64,000 bases of DNA from an uncultured Stenotrophomonas sp. (GCF_913778665.1 NZ_CAJYVQ010000010.1:124001-188000); one strand, 5' to 3'. Counted from the first letter of the stretch, positions 37,224-46,476 are shown. A program made the numbers and translations. Notes: generated by a model not told the origin, from the letters alone.

Positions 37224-38033
37224 TCACCACTTGAACAGCACCAGGCTGATCGCCAGCGTGCCCATGCCGGCGACCAGGCCGTACACGGTTTCGTGGCCCT
37301 TGGCATAGCGCTTGGCGGCCGGCAGCAGTTCATCCAGCGCCAGGAACACCATCACGCCGGCAATGAGCCCGAACACCCAGCCGAACGTGGCGTGCGACAG
37401 CGAGTCGGACAGCAGCCAGTAGCCGAGCGCCGCGCCCACCGGCTCGGCCAGGCCGGACAGCAGGCTGGCGCTGAACGCATAGAACTTGTTCTGGGTGGCG
37501 AAGTACACCGGCACCGCAATCGCGATGCCCTCGGGAATGTTGTGGATGGCGATGGCGAAGGCCAGCGGCATGCCCACCGACGGGCTTTCCAGCGTGGCGA
37601 AGAAGGTCGCCAGGCCTTCGGGGAAGTTGTGCGCTGTGATCGCGACCGAGGTCAGCAGCGCGACCCGCTTCAGGTATTCGCGGCTGTTGTCGCGGAACGC
37701 GGGGTCCTGCTTGTCCAGGCTGTCGTGCGGGTTGGGGATGAAATGGTCGATCAGCACGATCACGATCACGCCCAGCAGGAACGCCAGGGTGCCGTAGCTG
37801 AAGCCGGTGCGCTCGCCATAGGCCAGCGCGAACGATGCAATGGACTTGTTGAGGATCTCCGACAGCGACACGTAGACCATGGCGCCGCCGGCGAAGGCCA
37901 GGCCGAATGCGAGCAGGCGTGGGTTCGGCCGGCGCGAGAACAACACCAGCAGGCTGCCGATGGCAGTGGCGAGGCCGGCCGCGAGGGTGACCGCCAGCGC
38001 GATCCAGACGTTTTCGGGAGGAATCTGCAGCAT
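37224..38033 (-). CDS. zupT: ZupT-type ZIP metal transporter
   Basis: A 269-residue inner-membrane ZIP transporter with eight helices that imports Zn(II) and other divalent metals. The helix IV and V metal-site motifs are HNFPEGLATF and HNIPEGIAIAVP. Length is close to E. coli ZupT (257). It is monocistronic; no Zur-like box was recognised upstream. Confidence 0.92.
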   Translation of the reverse strand: MLQIPPENVWIALAVTLAAGLATAIGSLLVLFSRRPNPRLLAFGLAFAGGAMVYVSLSEILNKSIASFALAYGERTGFSYGTLAFLLGVIVIVLIDHFIPNPHDSLDKQDPAFRDNSREYLKRVALLTSVAITAHNFPEGLATFFATLESPSVGMPLAFAIAIHNIPEGIAIAVPVYFATQNKFYAFSASLLSGLAEPVGAALGYWLLSDSLSHATFGWVFGLIAGVMVFLALDELLPAAKRYAKGHETVYGLVAGMGTLAISLVLFKW

Positions 38034-38130
38034 GTACCGACGCGATCCTGGTCAACAGACAACCGCCCCGGGCAAGGCCGGGGCGGCGAGGGCGAGGCAG
38101 GCGTCGGCTGGCCTCGTCGGGTGCGAGCGA

Positions 38131-38547
38131 TCAGCCGCCGCGACGCAGGCGCTCTTCCACCGCGAAGCACTGGTCCGGCTTTGGCTGCGGCGGGTTGAAG
38201 CTGACCGGCACCTGGATGGTGGCCGGCACCGGCTGGCCGTTGCGGGTGGCGGCGTTGAACTGCCAGCCCTGCACGGCGGTCTTGGCCAGTTCGTCCAACT
38301 GTGGGTTGCCGGCGCCGGTCAGCAGGGCGATCTCGCTCGGCTTGCCATCGGTGCCGATGGTCACCTTGAAGGTGCTGGTACCGCCCACGCCCAAGCAGGC
38401 CAGTTCAAGCGGGTACTGCGGCGGCGGCGTCTTCACCGCGGCCACTTCGGTCGGCGGCGGCGGCGGCGGCGCCGGCGGCTCGGACGGGCCACAGCCGGCC
38501 AGGCCGGTCACAGCGATCAGGGACAGGCTCAGCAAACGTACATTCAT
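38131..38547 (-). CDS. TonB C-terminal-domain lipoprotein
   Basis: A 138-residue lipoprotein with lipobox GLAGC (Cys near residue 19) and a Pro-rich linker ([12 protein letters not shown]). The C-terminal ~85 residues resemble a TonB_C fold ([40 protein letters not shown]). It lacks the TonB membrane anchor, so it is more likely a periplasmic or outer-membrane adaptor than an energy transducer. It overlaps phhB by four bases, so the two share a transcript for no obvious functional reason. Confidence 0.75.
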   Translation of the reverse strand: MNVRLLSLSLIAVTGLAGCGPSEPPAPPPPPPTEVAAVKTPPPQYPLELACLGVGGTSTFKVTIGTDGKPSEIALLTGAGNPQLDELAKTAVQGWQFNAATRNGQPVPATIQVPVSFNPPQPKPDQCFAVEERLRRGG

Positions 38548-38894
38548 GGCAGTTGCTCCGTCAGGGCCGAAGTCTTTGCCGCGCAGATGAAGTCGTTCTC
38601 GCTCAGGCCGCCCACGTCGTGGGTGGAAAAGCGCACGACCGCACGGTCGTAGTGCACGCCGAGGTCTGGATGGTGGTCCTCGCGGTGGGCAATCCAGGCC
38701 AGCGCGTTCACGAAGGCCATGGTGGCGTAGTAATCCTTGAAGCGGAAGGTGCGCGACAGCGCCTGGCCGCCCTCGCTCAGCTCCCAGCCGGGAATCTGCG
38801 GCAGAAGCTCGGCCAGGCGGGCCTCGCCGAGCTTGTGGTCGCTGCCTTTGCGCGGCACGCAACGGGCCTGGGCCAGCGGAATCAGGTCGGCCAT
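38544..38894 (-). CDS. phhB: Pterin-4a-carbinolamine dehydratase
   Basis: A 116-residue enzyme that dehydrates 4a-hydroxytetrahydrobiopterin formed by phenylalanine hydroxylase. The active-site signature is [18 protein letters not shown] with three conserved His. The ATG at 38894 was chosen because it gives the usual [12 protein letters not shown] start. No phhA is in the window. It is divergent from nfuA. Confidence 0.93.
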   Translation of the reverse strand: MADLIPLAQARCVPRKGSDHKLGEARLAELLPQIPGWELSEGGQALSRTFRFKDYYATMAFVNALAWIAHREDHHPDLGVHYDRAVVRFSTHDVGGLSENDFICAAKTSALTEQLP

Positions 38895-38984
38895 GGAAAT
38901 CTCCACCTCAAGTTGACTGAACAATGCGCCGGACGGTGTATAAACCGAATGAGCGGCTCACGCTTACTTGGCTAGAATAGCCTG

Positions 38985-39584
38985 ATGATCCAGATCTCCG
39001 ACACTGCCCAGACCCATTTCCGCAAGCTGATCGAACGCGAGGGCGTGCCCGGCATGGGCGTGCGCCTCAGCGCGGTCGATCCTGGTACCCCGCGTGCCGA
39101 CGCCCGGCTGGAGTTCGCCGAGCCGGCCGATCTGCTCGGTGACGAGTGGGCGGTGGACTGCGACGGCTTCACCCTCTATGTCGATGCCAGCAGCGTCGGC
39201 TGGCTCGACGGCGCCGAGATCGACATCGTCGCCGGCACCGCCGGTACCCAGCAGTTGACCATCAAGGCACCGCGCATCAAGGGCGAAGCGCCCGGCGATG
39301 CCGCCTCGCTGGTCGAGCGCGTGCACTGGGTGGTGGAAAACGAAATCAACCCGCAGCTGGCCTCGCATGGCGGGAAGGTGGCGGTGCAGGAAGTGTCGGC
39401 CGATGGCGTGGTGCTGCTGCGCTTCGGTGGCGGCTGCCAGGGCTGCGGCATGGCCGACGTGACGCTCAAGCAGGGTATCGAGAAGACTCTGATGGGCCGC
39501 GTGCCGGGGGTGACTGCGGTGCGCGATGCGACCGACCACGACAGTGGCCACGCTCCGTACATTCCTCGCGGCAACGCCGCCTGA
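38985..39584 (+). CDS. nfuA: NfuA, Fe-S cluster carrier
   Basis: A 199-residue Fe-S carrier. The N-terminal ~95 residues are a degenerate A-type scaffold domain without its Cys ligands. The C-terminal Nfu domain carries the cluster-binding CxxC in [15 protein letters not shown]. NfuA repairs and delivers 4Fe-4S clusters under oxidative or iron stress. The next gene begins 10 bases after its stop. Confidence 0.95.
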   Translation: MIQISDTAQTHFRKLIEREGVPGMGVRLSAVDPGTPRADARLEFAEPADLLGDEWAVDCDGFTLYVDASSVGWLDGAEIDIVAGTAGTQQLTIKAPRIKGEAPGDAASLVERVHWVVENEINPQLASHGGKVAVQEVSADGVVLLRFGGGCQGCGMADVTLKQGIEKTLMGRVPGVTAVRDATDHDSGHAPYIPRGNAA

Positions 39585-39594
39585 TCGCTGACGC

Positions 39595-41358
39595 GTGCCT
39601 CTGACCCGGGCCGGGCAACTCATTGACCTGCTGCTGGCGCGCCAGCAGCCCGGTACCGTCCTCGAGAAGACCACGCGCCTGCCGTATGGCTGGGCGCTGT
39701 GGCTGCGTTCGCTCGGCCCGTTGCCACGCCCGTTCCATGCGCGCGAGGTGATCGAGGTCCTGCTGCCGCGCCCGTTGCCGGGCCCGCCGGGTCTACGGCC
39801 GCGATTGTCGCCCTGGCAGGCGCTGCGCCGTCTGTTCTGGCAGGACTGGGACGCTGCACCGCGCGATCAGCGCTGGATGCGCTGGGGCTCCGCGCTGGCC
39901 AGTGCACTGCTGCACCTGCTGTTCTTCTTGCTGCTGCTGTGGGTGGCGGTGATCCGCACCACCGCGCCGGAAGAAGAGGGCGCCGAGGGCGAGCGCGTGC
40001 AGGTGGCGTTTGTCGGCCGCGCCACCCAGGAAGGCGGCGGCGATCAGCCGGGTGCCGAAGCAGCAGTGGCGGCACCGCCGGGCCAGGTGGCTGCTGGCCA
40101 GGAAGCGGGGGCGGCAACGGTGCCTGAGCCGCGCCCTGCGGCTGCATCGTCGCCTGCGCCCGCTCCCGCTCTCGCGGCAACGGCCAGCGTGCCATCGCCG
40201 CCCGCCGTAACCGAGCCTGCGCCGGCCGCGGCACCGCCACCGTCACCGGTGCAGGCCACCGAGGTGGCCGAGGCCAGCACGGATTTCGTGGTGCCACCTG
40301 TCAGCCTGCCGCGCACCGAGGTCAGCATCGTGCCGCGCGATGTTACGCCGTCGGTACGCGAGCGCGACGTGCAGCCGGTGCAGGCCCCGCCCACCCCGGC
40401 CACCCTGCGTGCACCGCAGATCGCGGTGCGGGCACCGCAATTGCGTGACATTCCGGTGCAGGAACGCGAAGTCAGTACCGTCGATGCACCAGTGGTATCG
40501 CAGCCGCTGCGCACGGCCGAGGTGCAGGTGCGCGTGCCGCAGCAGGATCTGCAGGTGCGCGAACGCGAGGTGCAGGCGGTGGTCGATCCGCAGGTGCGGA
40601 TGGCCACGGTGGCCGGTCGCGAACCGGCCGTGCGTGCCCCGGCCGGCCGCGAGGTGCAGGTGCGCGAGCGCGAAGTGACCTCGGCACCGTCGGCAGACTC
40701 CGCGCCTTACAGTGGAAGTGCGTCCGCGGCAACGTCGGCGCCTGAGGCTGCCGGCAGTGCGGTGCAGGCGAACAGCAACCCGCGCCAGTCCGCCTCCAGC
40801 ACGACACCGGCGCAAGCGGGCGCCCGTCCGGCGCCCAACCCGGGCAACTGGGCGACGCCGGCCAAGGGGGACGACTGGGGCGCATCGAGCCGCAGCCAGG
40901 ATGGCGCCAGCAAGGGCGCGAGCCAGGCCAGCACATCCGGCAAGGGCAACGGTCTGTTCAATGCCGATGGCAGCGTGCGCGTGCCGGGGCAGGAAGGCCA
41001 GGGCCATGCCGAGCGCGGCGCACCCGGTGGCGCCAACGATGGCTGGAGCAAGGAGCGCATCGCCCAGTCCGGCACCTGGCTGAAACGGCCGCCCTACGAC
41101 TACACGCCGACTTCGTTCGACAAGTACTGGGTGCCGCAGGAATCGTTGCTGGCCGAGTGGGTGCGCAAGGGCATCAAGTCGATGGAGATTCCGTTGCCGG
41201 GTACAAGCACGCGGATCTCCTGCGTGATCTCGATCCTGCAGGCTGGTGGCGGCTGCGGCCTGAGCAACCCGAACATGCAGGACCAGCCGGCCGTGGCGCG
41301 GCCGCCGCCGGACATTCCGTTCAAGAAGGACCTGCAGGAAGATAACGGCAGCCGCTAG
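39595..41358 (+). CDS. Transmembrane repetitive protein of unknown function
   Basis: A 587-residue protein with a GTG start 10 bases after nfuA. Residues ~1-95 are a basic cytoplasmic part, ~100-122 a single membrane helix (LLHLLFFLLLLWVAVI), ~125-230 an Ala/Pro-rich stretch. Residues ~235-375 repeat short units of the VREREVQ and VRAPQ type. Then a Ser/Ala/Gly-rich linker leads to a compact C-terminal domain (~490-587) with two Cys (RISCVISILQAGGGCGLSNP). The topology recalls TonB or TolA spanning proteins, but no known C-terminal domain is recognised. Xanthomonadaceae annotations use the same descriptive name. Confidence 0.75.
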   Translation: MPLTRAGQLIDLLLARQQPGTVLEKTTRLPYGWALWLRSLGPLPRPFHAREVIEVLLPRPLPGPPGLRPRLSPWQALRRLFWQDWDAAPRDQRWMRWGSALASALLHLLFFLLLLWVAVIRTTAPEEEGAEGERVQVAFVGRATQEGGGDQPGAEAAVAAPPGQVAAGQEAGAATVPEPRPAAASSPAPAPALAATASVPSPPAVTEPAPAAAPPPSPVQATEVAEASTDFVVPPVSLPRTEVSIVPRDVTPSVRERDVQPVQAPPTPATLRAPQIAVRAPQLRDIPVQEREVSTVDAPVVSQPLRTAEVQVRVPQQDLQVREREVQAVVDPQVRMATVAGREPAVRAPAGREVQVREREVTSAPSADSAPYSGSASAATSAPEAAGSAVQANSNPRQSASSTTPAQAGARPAPNPGNWATPAKGDDWGASSRSQDGASKGASQASTSGKGNGLFNADGSVRVPGQEGQGHAERGAPGGANDGWSKERIAQSGTWLKRPPYDYTPTSFDKYWVPQESLLAEWVRKGIKSMEIPLPGTSTRISCVISILQAGGGCGLSNPNMQDQPAVARPPPDIPFKKDLQEDNGSR

Positions 41359-41415
41359 CGCTGATGCCGGGTCAACCCTCAGCCGCGCGTGGCGTGGCTC
41401 TACCGATTCGTTACC

Positions 41416-41445
41416 GGTAGCGCAGGGCCCATGCCCGGCGCTACC
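41416..41445. repeat. SMAG-type palindrome
   Basis: A 30-base near-perfect palindrome starting GGTAGCGCAGGGCC and ending GGCGCTACC, between two convergent genes; it may also end transcription. Confidence 0.75.
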
Positions 41446-41446
41446 G

Positions 41447-41860
41447 TCAGGCGCGCTGCGACAGGAACACCCAGAACGGCACATCGCGGCCGGCCCAGTC
41501 ACGGCTGGCCTCGTCCATCACCTCCAGCAGGGTGTCGAAATCCTTCTGCGCGCCTGCACGCAGCGCGTCCACGTCGGCCAGGAACACTGCGTAGCCGTTG
41601 GCCGGCAGCCACTGCAGGTCGCGCAGGTTGTCCGACAGCGCATCCCAGTTGCCGCCGAAGCCAGCCGGGAAATCCAGCTGCGCTGCCAGCCGCGCCAGCA
41701 GGGTGCGCTTGTCGGCCACGCCTTCCAGGTCGATGCGGAGCACCTTCAGGTCGGCATCGCGCATCGCTGCGGCGAGCGCGCCGATGTCGCCGGTGTCGAT
41801 GGCGTAGACGCCGGCGTTGTTGATGTCATGCAGGCCAAGGCCGAAATCATCGTGGCTCAT
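41447..41860 (-). CDS. Barstar-family ribonuclease inhibitor
   Basis: A 137-residue cytoplasmic protein. The barstar fold is seen from LKVLRIDLEGVADKRTLLARLA through the signature FPAGFGGNWDALSDNLRDLQWL to the C-terminal VMDEASRDW; acidic residues in these helices normally plug the RNase active site. The ATG at 41860 overlaps the stop of the upstream barnase-type RNase by one base, a classic toxin-immunity arrangement. Confidence 0.88.
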   Translation of the reverse strand: MSHDDFGLGLHDINNAGVYAIDTGDIGALAAAMRDADLKVLRIDLEGVADKRTLLARLAAQLDFPAGFGGNWDALSDNLRDLQWLPANGYAVFLADVDALRAGAQKDFDTLLEVMDEASRDWAGRDVPFWVFLSQRA

Positions 41861-42312
41861 CACTGCGCTCCCTGGGCCGGTACGTTGAAACTGCGGAACG
41901 ACTGGTAGTGGTCGTCGGTGTAGTACCACGCCTCCGGCGGATCGCCGCCGGTGACAATGCGGCGCGTGCCGCGCGTGCGGGCACCGGGTGTGTCGACGGT
42001 GTATTCGCGGTAGTAGCCGGGTGGACGCTGCGGCAATTGCTGCTCGCGGTTGCCGAAGGTGCTGCCGTCCTGGCGATGCGTGAACGGGCCGCCGCGCTGG
42101 ATCAGGGCGATGGTCTGGCGAGCTTCGGCGGGCAGGAACGCGGGCAACCCATCATCACGGCTGGCCACGGGTGCGGACGGCGCACGCGCGGCAGCGGTAT
42201 CCTGCAGCTCGGGTGCGAACTGCGGCGCTGGCGGGCGCTGCATGAAATGGTTGACGACCAGGCCGAGCACCAGCAGGGCGATGGCGGTGATCAACAGCCG
42301 AGGGTTGCGCAT
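41860..42312 (-). CDS. Barnase-type secreted ribonuclease
   Basis: A 150-residue guanyl-specific RNase of the N1/T1/barnase family. An N-terminal hydrophobic segment (LLITAIALLVLGLVV) exports or anchors it. Residues ~55-150 form the catalytic domain with LPAEARQTIALIQRGGPF, Glu in YYREYTVDT, Arg in RGTRRIVTGG and His in DDHYQSFRSF, matching the barnase Glu/Arg/His set. The immediately following barstar protects the cytoplasm. It could serve nucleotide scavenging or competition. Confidence 0.88.
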   Translation of the reverse strand: MRNPRLLITAIALLVLGLVVNHFMQRPPAPQFAPELQDTAAARAPSAPVASRDDGLPAFLPAEARQTIALIQRGGPFTHRQDGSTFGNREQQLPQRPPGYYREYTVDTPGARTRGTRRIVTGGDPPEAWYYTDDHYQSFRSFNVPAQGAQ

Positions 42313-42531
42313 GGGGCGGGACAGGCGAGGGTGGTGCGGGCACTGTAGCGCCTGCGCGCTGCACGGTGCATGAGGAGGGTGGCACGTCACTGCAGCGTAA
42401 CAATTGCCGTCGTGCTCACCGGCAGGACGCAATTTCCTTTACATCCCCCTTGGTAATCTTGCGGTCTGTCCCCATCATTCACCGCGCACCGCCCGACACC
42501 GTCGGGTGCCCTCGCAATCAGGAGATGCATC

Positions 42532-43143
42532 ATGGCCTACACCCTGCCCAAGCTGTCCTACGCCTACGACGCGCTGGAACCGCACATCGATGCGGCGACG
42601 ATGGAAATCCATCACACCAAGCATCACCAGACCTACATCAACAACGTCAACGCGGCGCTGGAAGGCACCGAGTACGCTGACCTGCCGGTCGAAGAGCTGG
42701 TGAAGAAGCTGAAGTCGTTGCCGGAGAACCTGCAGGGACCGGTGCGCAACAACGGTGGTGGCCATGCCAACCACTCGCTGTTCTGGACCGTGATGGCGCC
42801 CAATGCCGGCGGCAACCCGGTGGGCGACGTGGCCAAGGCCATCGACAAGGACCTGGGCGGCTTCGACAAGTTCAAGGACGCCTTCACCAAGGCCGCGCTG
42901 ACCCGCTTCGGCAGCGGCTGGGCATGGCTGAGCGTGACCCCGGACAAGAAGGTGGTGGTCGAGAGCACCGGCAACCAGGACAGCCCGCTGATGGAAGGCA
43001 ATACCCCCATCCTCGGCCTGGACGTGTGGGAACACGCTTACTACCTGAAGTACCAGAACCGCCGTCCGGAGTACATTGGCGCGTTCTTCAACGTCATCGA
43101 CTGGAACGAAGTCGAGCGTCGTTACCAGGAAGCGATCGCCTGA
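42532..43143 (+). CDS. sodA: Superoxide dismutase, Mn type
   Basis: A 203-residue cytoplasmic Fe/Mn superoxide dismutase. Metal ligands are His in [14 protein letters not shown], His in [11 protein letters not shown], and Asp/His in [16 protein letters not shown]. The Gly-rich GGGHANHS segment and the Gln in STGNQDSPL follow the manganese rather than the iron pattern. An AGGAG site lies eight bases before the ATG. A terminator follows 20 bases after the stop. Confidence 0.95.
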   Translation: MAYTLPKLSYAYDALEPHIDAATMEIHHTKHHQTYINNVNAALEGTEYADLPVEELVKKLKSLPENLQGPVRNNGGGHANHSLFWTVMAPNAGGNPVGDVAKAIDKDLGGFDKFKDAFTKAALTRFGSGWAWLSVTPDKKVVVESTGNQDSPLMEGNTPILGLDVWEHAYYLKYQNRRPEYIGAFFNVIDWNEVERRYQEAIA

Positions 43144-43163
43144 TTGCGGTGACTGGATGAAAC

Positions 43164-43197
43164 GAAAGGGCCGGGGGAAACCCCGGCCTTTTTGTTT
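43164..43197 (+). terminator. Rho-independent terminator of sodA
   Basis: An 8-bp GGCCGGGG/CCCCGGCC stem (43169-43176 and 43181-43188) with a GAAA loop, then a T tract. Confidence 0.88.
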
Positions 43198-43233
43198 TCC
43201 GCATCAGCAGTGCCGGCCGGCTGCCGGCACTGC

Positions 43234-44079
43234 CTATTCGGCCGTAGCCGGCACGCCCTGCAGGCGCAGCGTGGCCATCACGCCCAGGCGCAGGCCGGGC
43301 AGGTCGCCGTCGGCCGGCAGCAGGATCGGCTGTTGCCGGATGCCACCGAAGTGCTTGACCTGGAACAGCACATCCAGGCCGTGGCCACTGGCGCCGCCGC
43401 CACTGGCCGCAGGCTCGGGGCGGCCACCGGGATTGCGCCGGGCCGGCTGGAAGCCGGGCGTGCTACGCACCAGCTCCACCGTGTTGGCGGAAAAGTCGCC
43501 GGCGATCAGGCTGGGCATGCCCTCGGCAGTGGCGCCGATCCAGGTCATCAGGTCGCTGGTCTGGTGCTGGCGGGCGGTGGGCTCGTCCGGGTCGGGGCGC
43601 AGCCGTGCGATGTAGACGTTGACCAGTGCCTCGCCCAGTTTCAGCCGCATCATGCCGGCCGCGCTGAAGATGCCGGGCGGATGCAGCAGGGTGACGCCGT
43701 CTTCGCTGACTGGCAGCCGGGTCAGCATGGCATTGCCATGCCGTAGCGGCTGGCTGGGTGGGTCGGCAGTGACGAAGTCGCAGCTGTAGCGCAGCCGGCT
43801 GGCCAGCCAGCACGCTGGGTTGCGGCCCTGTTGCTGCAGTACCTGCTGTACCGAAATCACGTCGGGCTGCAGTTCGGTCAACAGCTGCGCGACCTGCTCG
43901 CGGCGCTGCTTCCATTGCGCGTCATCGCGGCTGGGCAGCTCCAGCGCGGCCACGGTCAGCTGCCGGGGCTCGGCGTCACCGCTCGCGGCGGCCTGTGCCT
44001 GCGGCCTGGCCTGAGCCTGCAACGCCAGCAGCAGCGCAAGACAGCTGAGCAGGAGGCGGGCGTGGGCGAGGGGGCGCAT
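43234..44079 (-). CDS. Secreted EEP-fold protein lacking catalytic residues
   Basis: A 281-residue exported protein (signal LLLSCLALLLALQAQA) colinear with the intact EEP protein at 31037-31924: LQPDVISVQQVL versus LQPDAVALQEVI, HGNAMLTRLPV versus YGNALLTRRPI, VNVYIARLR versus VNVYATHLN, and LIAGDFSANT versus VIAGDFNALV. The metal-ligand Glu is Gln, the THL His is Arg, the GDFN Asn is Ser and the terminal DH pair is gone. It should be catalytically dead. It keeps an open frame and signal peptide, so it may bind a ligand instead. Confidence 0.75.
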   Translation of the reverse strand: MRPLAHARLLLSCLALLLALQAQARPQAQAAASGDAEPRQLTVAALELPSRDDAQWKQRREQVAQLLTELQPDVISVQQVLQQQGRNPACWLASRLRYSCDFVTADPPSQPLRHGNAMLTRLPVSEDGVTLLHPPGIFSAAGMMRLKLGEALVNVYIARLRPDPDEPTARQHQTSDLMTWIGATAEGMPSLIAGDFSANTVELVRSTPGFQPARRNPGGRPEPAASGGGASGHGLDVLFQVKHFGGIRQQPILLPADGDLPGLRLGVMATLRLQGVPATAE

Positions 44080-44241
44080 AACGATAAGTTTACGCTTTTG
44101 TCGTGGAGGTGCCGTGACTTTCGGCATGGCCCGCGCCGCCTGCCATGGATTGTCAACATTGTCATGCAGCCCTGCAGCGTGCTTCGCAAGCCCGGGTTCC
44201 GGTAACCTTGCGCCTTTCGCTTTGCAGGAATGCCTTACAGG

Positions 44242-45807
44242 ATGAGCCACGACGCAGTCGCCCCCATCGCCGGCCATGGAAAGATGCCGCGCCAGATCCC
44301 GTACATCATCGGCAATGAGGCCTGCGAGCGGTTCAGCTTCTACGGGATGCGCAACATCCTGGTGCAGTTCCTGATCACCTCGCTGCTGCTGCAGGAAATC
44401 ACTGCGGAAGGCCGTGCCGGTGAAGCCAAGGACATCATGCACAGCTTCATGATCGGCGTGTATTTCTTCCCGCTGCTCGGGGGCTGGCTGGCCGACAAGT
44501 TCTTTGGCAAGTACCACACCATCCTCTGGTTCAGCCTGGTCTACTGCGCCGGCCACCTGTGCCTGGCGCTGTTCGAGAACAGCCGCGAGGGCTTCTTCCT
44601 CGGCCTGGGCCTGATCGCGCTCGGCGCCGGTGGCATCAAGCCGCTGGTGGCCTCGTTCATGGGTGATCAGTTCGACCAGAGCAACAAGCACCTGGCCAAG
44701 ATCGTGTTCGACGCGTTCTACTGGATCATCAACTTCGGCTCGCTGTTCGCCTCGCTGCTGATCCCGCTGGTGCTGAAGAACTGGGGCCCGCAGTGGGCAT
44801 TCGGTATTCCCGGCATCCTGATGTTCGTTGCCACCTTCGTGTTCTGGCTCGGCCGCAAGCGCTACGTGCTGGTGCCACTGCCGCCGAAGGACCCGCATTC
44901 GTTCGCCAACGTGGTGCGCACCGCGTTGACCGCGCGCGTGGCCGGCCAGGGCCGCCCGGGCCTGGTGCTCGCCGTGCTTGGCCTGGTACTGGCGGTGGCC
45001 TCGTTCGCCCTGGTCGGTTCGCTCGGCATCGTGATCTGCCTCTGTCTGGCGCTGGTCGCCATCCTGGCCGGTATCGGTGGCGGCACCTGGCTGCAGCTGG
45101 ACCGCGCCCGTGGCCAGCACCCGGCCGAAGCGGTCGAAGGCGTGCGCTCAGTGCTGCGCGTGCTGGTGATCTTCGCCCTGACCACGCCGTTCTTCTCGCT
45201 GTTCGACCAGAAGGCCTCGACCTGGGTGCTGCAGGGCCAGCAGATGCAGATGCCGAGCTGGTTCACCGCCTCCCAGATGCAGGCGCTGAACCCGCTGCTG
45301 GTGATGATCCTGATCCCGTTCAACAACCTGGTGCTGTACCCGGCGCTGCGCCGTTTCGGCTTCGAGCCCACCGCACTGCGCCGCATGACCGCCGGTATCG
45401 CCTTCAGTGGTCTGGCCTGGATCGTGGTCGGCGGCATCCAGGTGGTGATGGACGGTGGCAACGCCATGTCGATCTTCTGGCAGATACTGCCGTACGCGCT
45501 GCTGACCTTCGGCGAGGTGCTGGTCTCGGCCACCGGCCTGGAGTTCGCCTACAGCCAGGCACCGCAGGCCATGAAGGGCGTGGTGATGAGCTTCTGGAAC
45601 CTGACCACCACCATCGGCAACCTGTGGGTGCTGCTGTCCAACGCCGCCGTGCGCAACGATGCGGTGACCCACAAGATCGCAAGTACGGGCCTGAGCGAGG
45701 CGGCATTCCTGATGTTCTTCTTCGCCGGTTTCGCCTTTGTTGCGGCGTTGGCCTTCGGTTGGTACGCGAAACGCTATCGTATGGTCGACAACTACCGTAG
45801 CGCTTGA
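44242..45807 (+). CDS. POT-family proton-coupled peptide transporter
   Basis: A 521-residue inner-membrane MFS transporter with about 14 helices. The POT signature appears in IGNEACERFSFYGMRNIL (ExxERFxYYG-type) and FGSLFASLLIPLVL; FTFGEVLVSATGLEFAYSQAP-like text in helix 10 (LLTFGEVLVSATGLEFAYSQ) is also typical. It takes up di- and tripeptides with protons. I prefer the ATG at 44242; an ATG four codons earlier is in frame but its AGGA site would lie only two bases away. The rhomboid gene follows seven bases later. Confidence 0.9.
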   Translation: MSHDAVAPIAGHGKMPRQIPYIIGNEACERFSFYGMRNILVQFLITSLLLQEITAEGRAGEAKDIMHSFMIGVYFFPLLGGWLADKFFGKYHTILWFSLVYCAGHLCLALFENSREGFFLGLGLIALGAGGIKPLVASFMGDQFDQSNKHLAKIVFDAFYWIINFGSLFASLLIPLVLKNWGPQWAFGIPGILMFVATFVFWLGRKRYVLVPLPPKDPHSFANVVRTALTARVAGQGRPGLVLAVLGLVLAVASFALVGSLGIVICLCLALVAILAGIGGGTWLQLDRARGQHPAEAVEGVRSVLRVLVIFALTTPFFSLFDQKASTWVLQGQQMQMPSWFTASQMQALNPLLVMILIPFNNLVLYPALRRFGFEPTALRRMTAGIAFSGLAWIVVGGIQVVMDGGNAMSIFWQILPYALLTFGEVLVSATGLEFAYSQAPQAMKGVVMSFWNLTTTIGNLWVLLSNAAVRNDAVTHKIASTGLSEAAFLMFFFAGFAFVAALAFGWYAKRYRMVDNYRSA

Positions 45808-45814
45808 GCCTGAC

Positions 45815-46441
45815 ATGACCCCCGTCAATCTGCTGTTGATCGCCGTCACCGCCATCCTGTCGTGGATGGCGTTCAACAACCGCAAGCTGGCCGACCGGCT
45901 GATCCTGTGGCCGCCGGCCATCGACCGTCATCGCCAGTACGACCGGCTGGTGACCTACGGCTTCATCCACGCCGACTGGTCGCACCTGATCTTCAACATG
46001 ATCACCCTGTTCTTCTTCGGGGGATTCATCGAGAGCGTGATGGTGCAGCTGACCGGCAGTTACCTGACCTACCCGGCGTTCTACATCGGAGCGCTGCTGG
46101 TCTCGATTCTGCCCAGCTACCTGAAGAACCAGAAGAACCCGAACTACCTCAGCCTCGGTGCTTCCGGTGCGGTGTCGGCGGTGCTGTTCGCCTTCATCCT
46201 GATCAAGCCGTGGTCGATCATCCTGGTGTTCTTCATCCCGGCGCCGGCGATTGTCTATGCCGCGTTCTACGTCGGCTACAGCATCTGGATGGACAAGCGC
46301 GGTGGGGACCGCATCAACCACAGCGCGCATTTGGCCGGTGCGGCGTTCGGCGTGATCTTCATGCTGGCCATGCAGCCCAGCATCTTCACCCACTTCCTGC
46401 GCGAACTTTCCAACCCGACCTTCCGCCTCGGCGGCGGTTGA
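45815..46441 (+). CDS. Rhomboid-family intramembrane serine protease
   Basis: A 208-residue protein with six helices. The catalytic Ser is in LGASGAVSAVLF and the His in NHSAHLAGAAFGV; the loop HADWSHLIFNMITLFFFG is the conserved HxxxxHxxxN region. It cleaves membrane proteins within their helices; targets are unknown. It lies seven bases behind the POT transporter and is probably cotranscribed. Confidence 0.9.
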   Translation: MTPVNLLLIAVTAILSWMAFNNRKLADRLILWPPAIDRHRQYDRLVTYGFIHADWSHLIFNMITLFFFGGFIESVMVQLTGSYLTYPAFYIGALLVSILPSYLKNQKNPNYLSLGASGAVSAVLFAFILIKPWSIILVFFIPAPAIVYAAFYVGYSIWMDKRGGDRINHSAHLAGAAFGVIFMLAMQPSIFTHFLRELSNPTFRLGGG

Positions 46442-46445
46442 GGGT

Positions 46446-46476
46446 CGCGGGGGCCAGATCCGCTGGATCCGGCCCC
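46446..46476 (+). terminator. Hairpin after the rhomboid gene
   Basis: A GGGGGCC..GATCC/GGATCC..GGCCCCC type inverted repeat (arms in 46447-46475) a few bases past the stop. There is no clear T tract, so terminator function is uncertain. Confidence 0.45.

Noticed and set aside
42400..42531. A defined promoter upstream of sodA
   Set aside because: Several weak -35/-10 candidates exist but none has both a good match and correct spacing.
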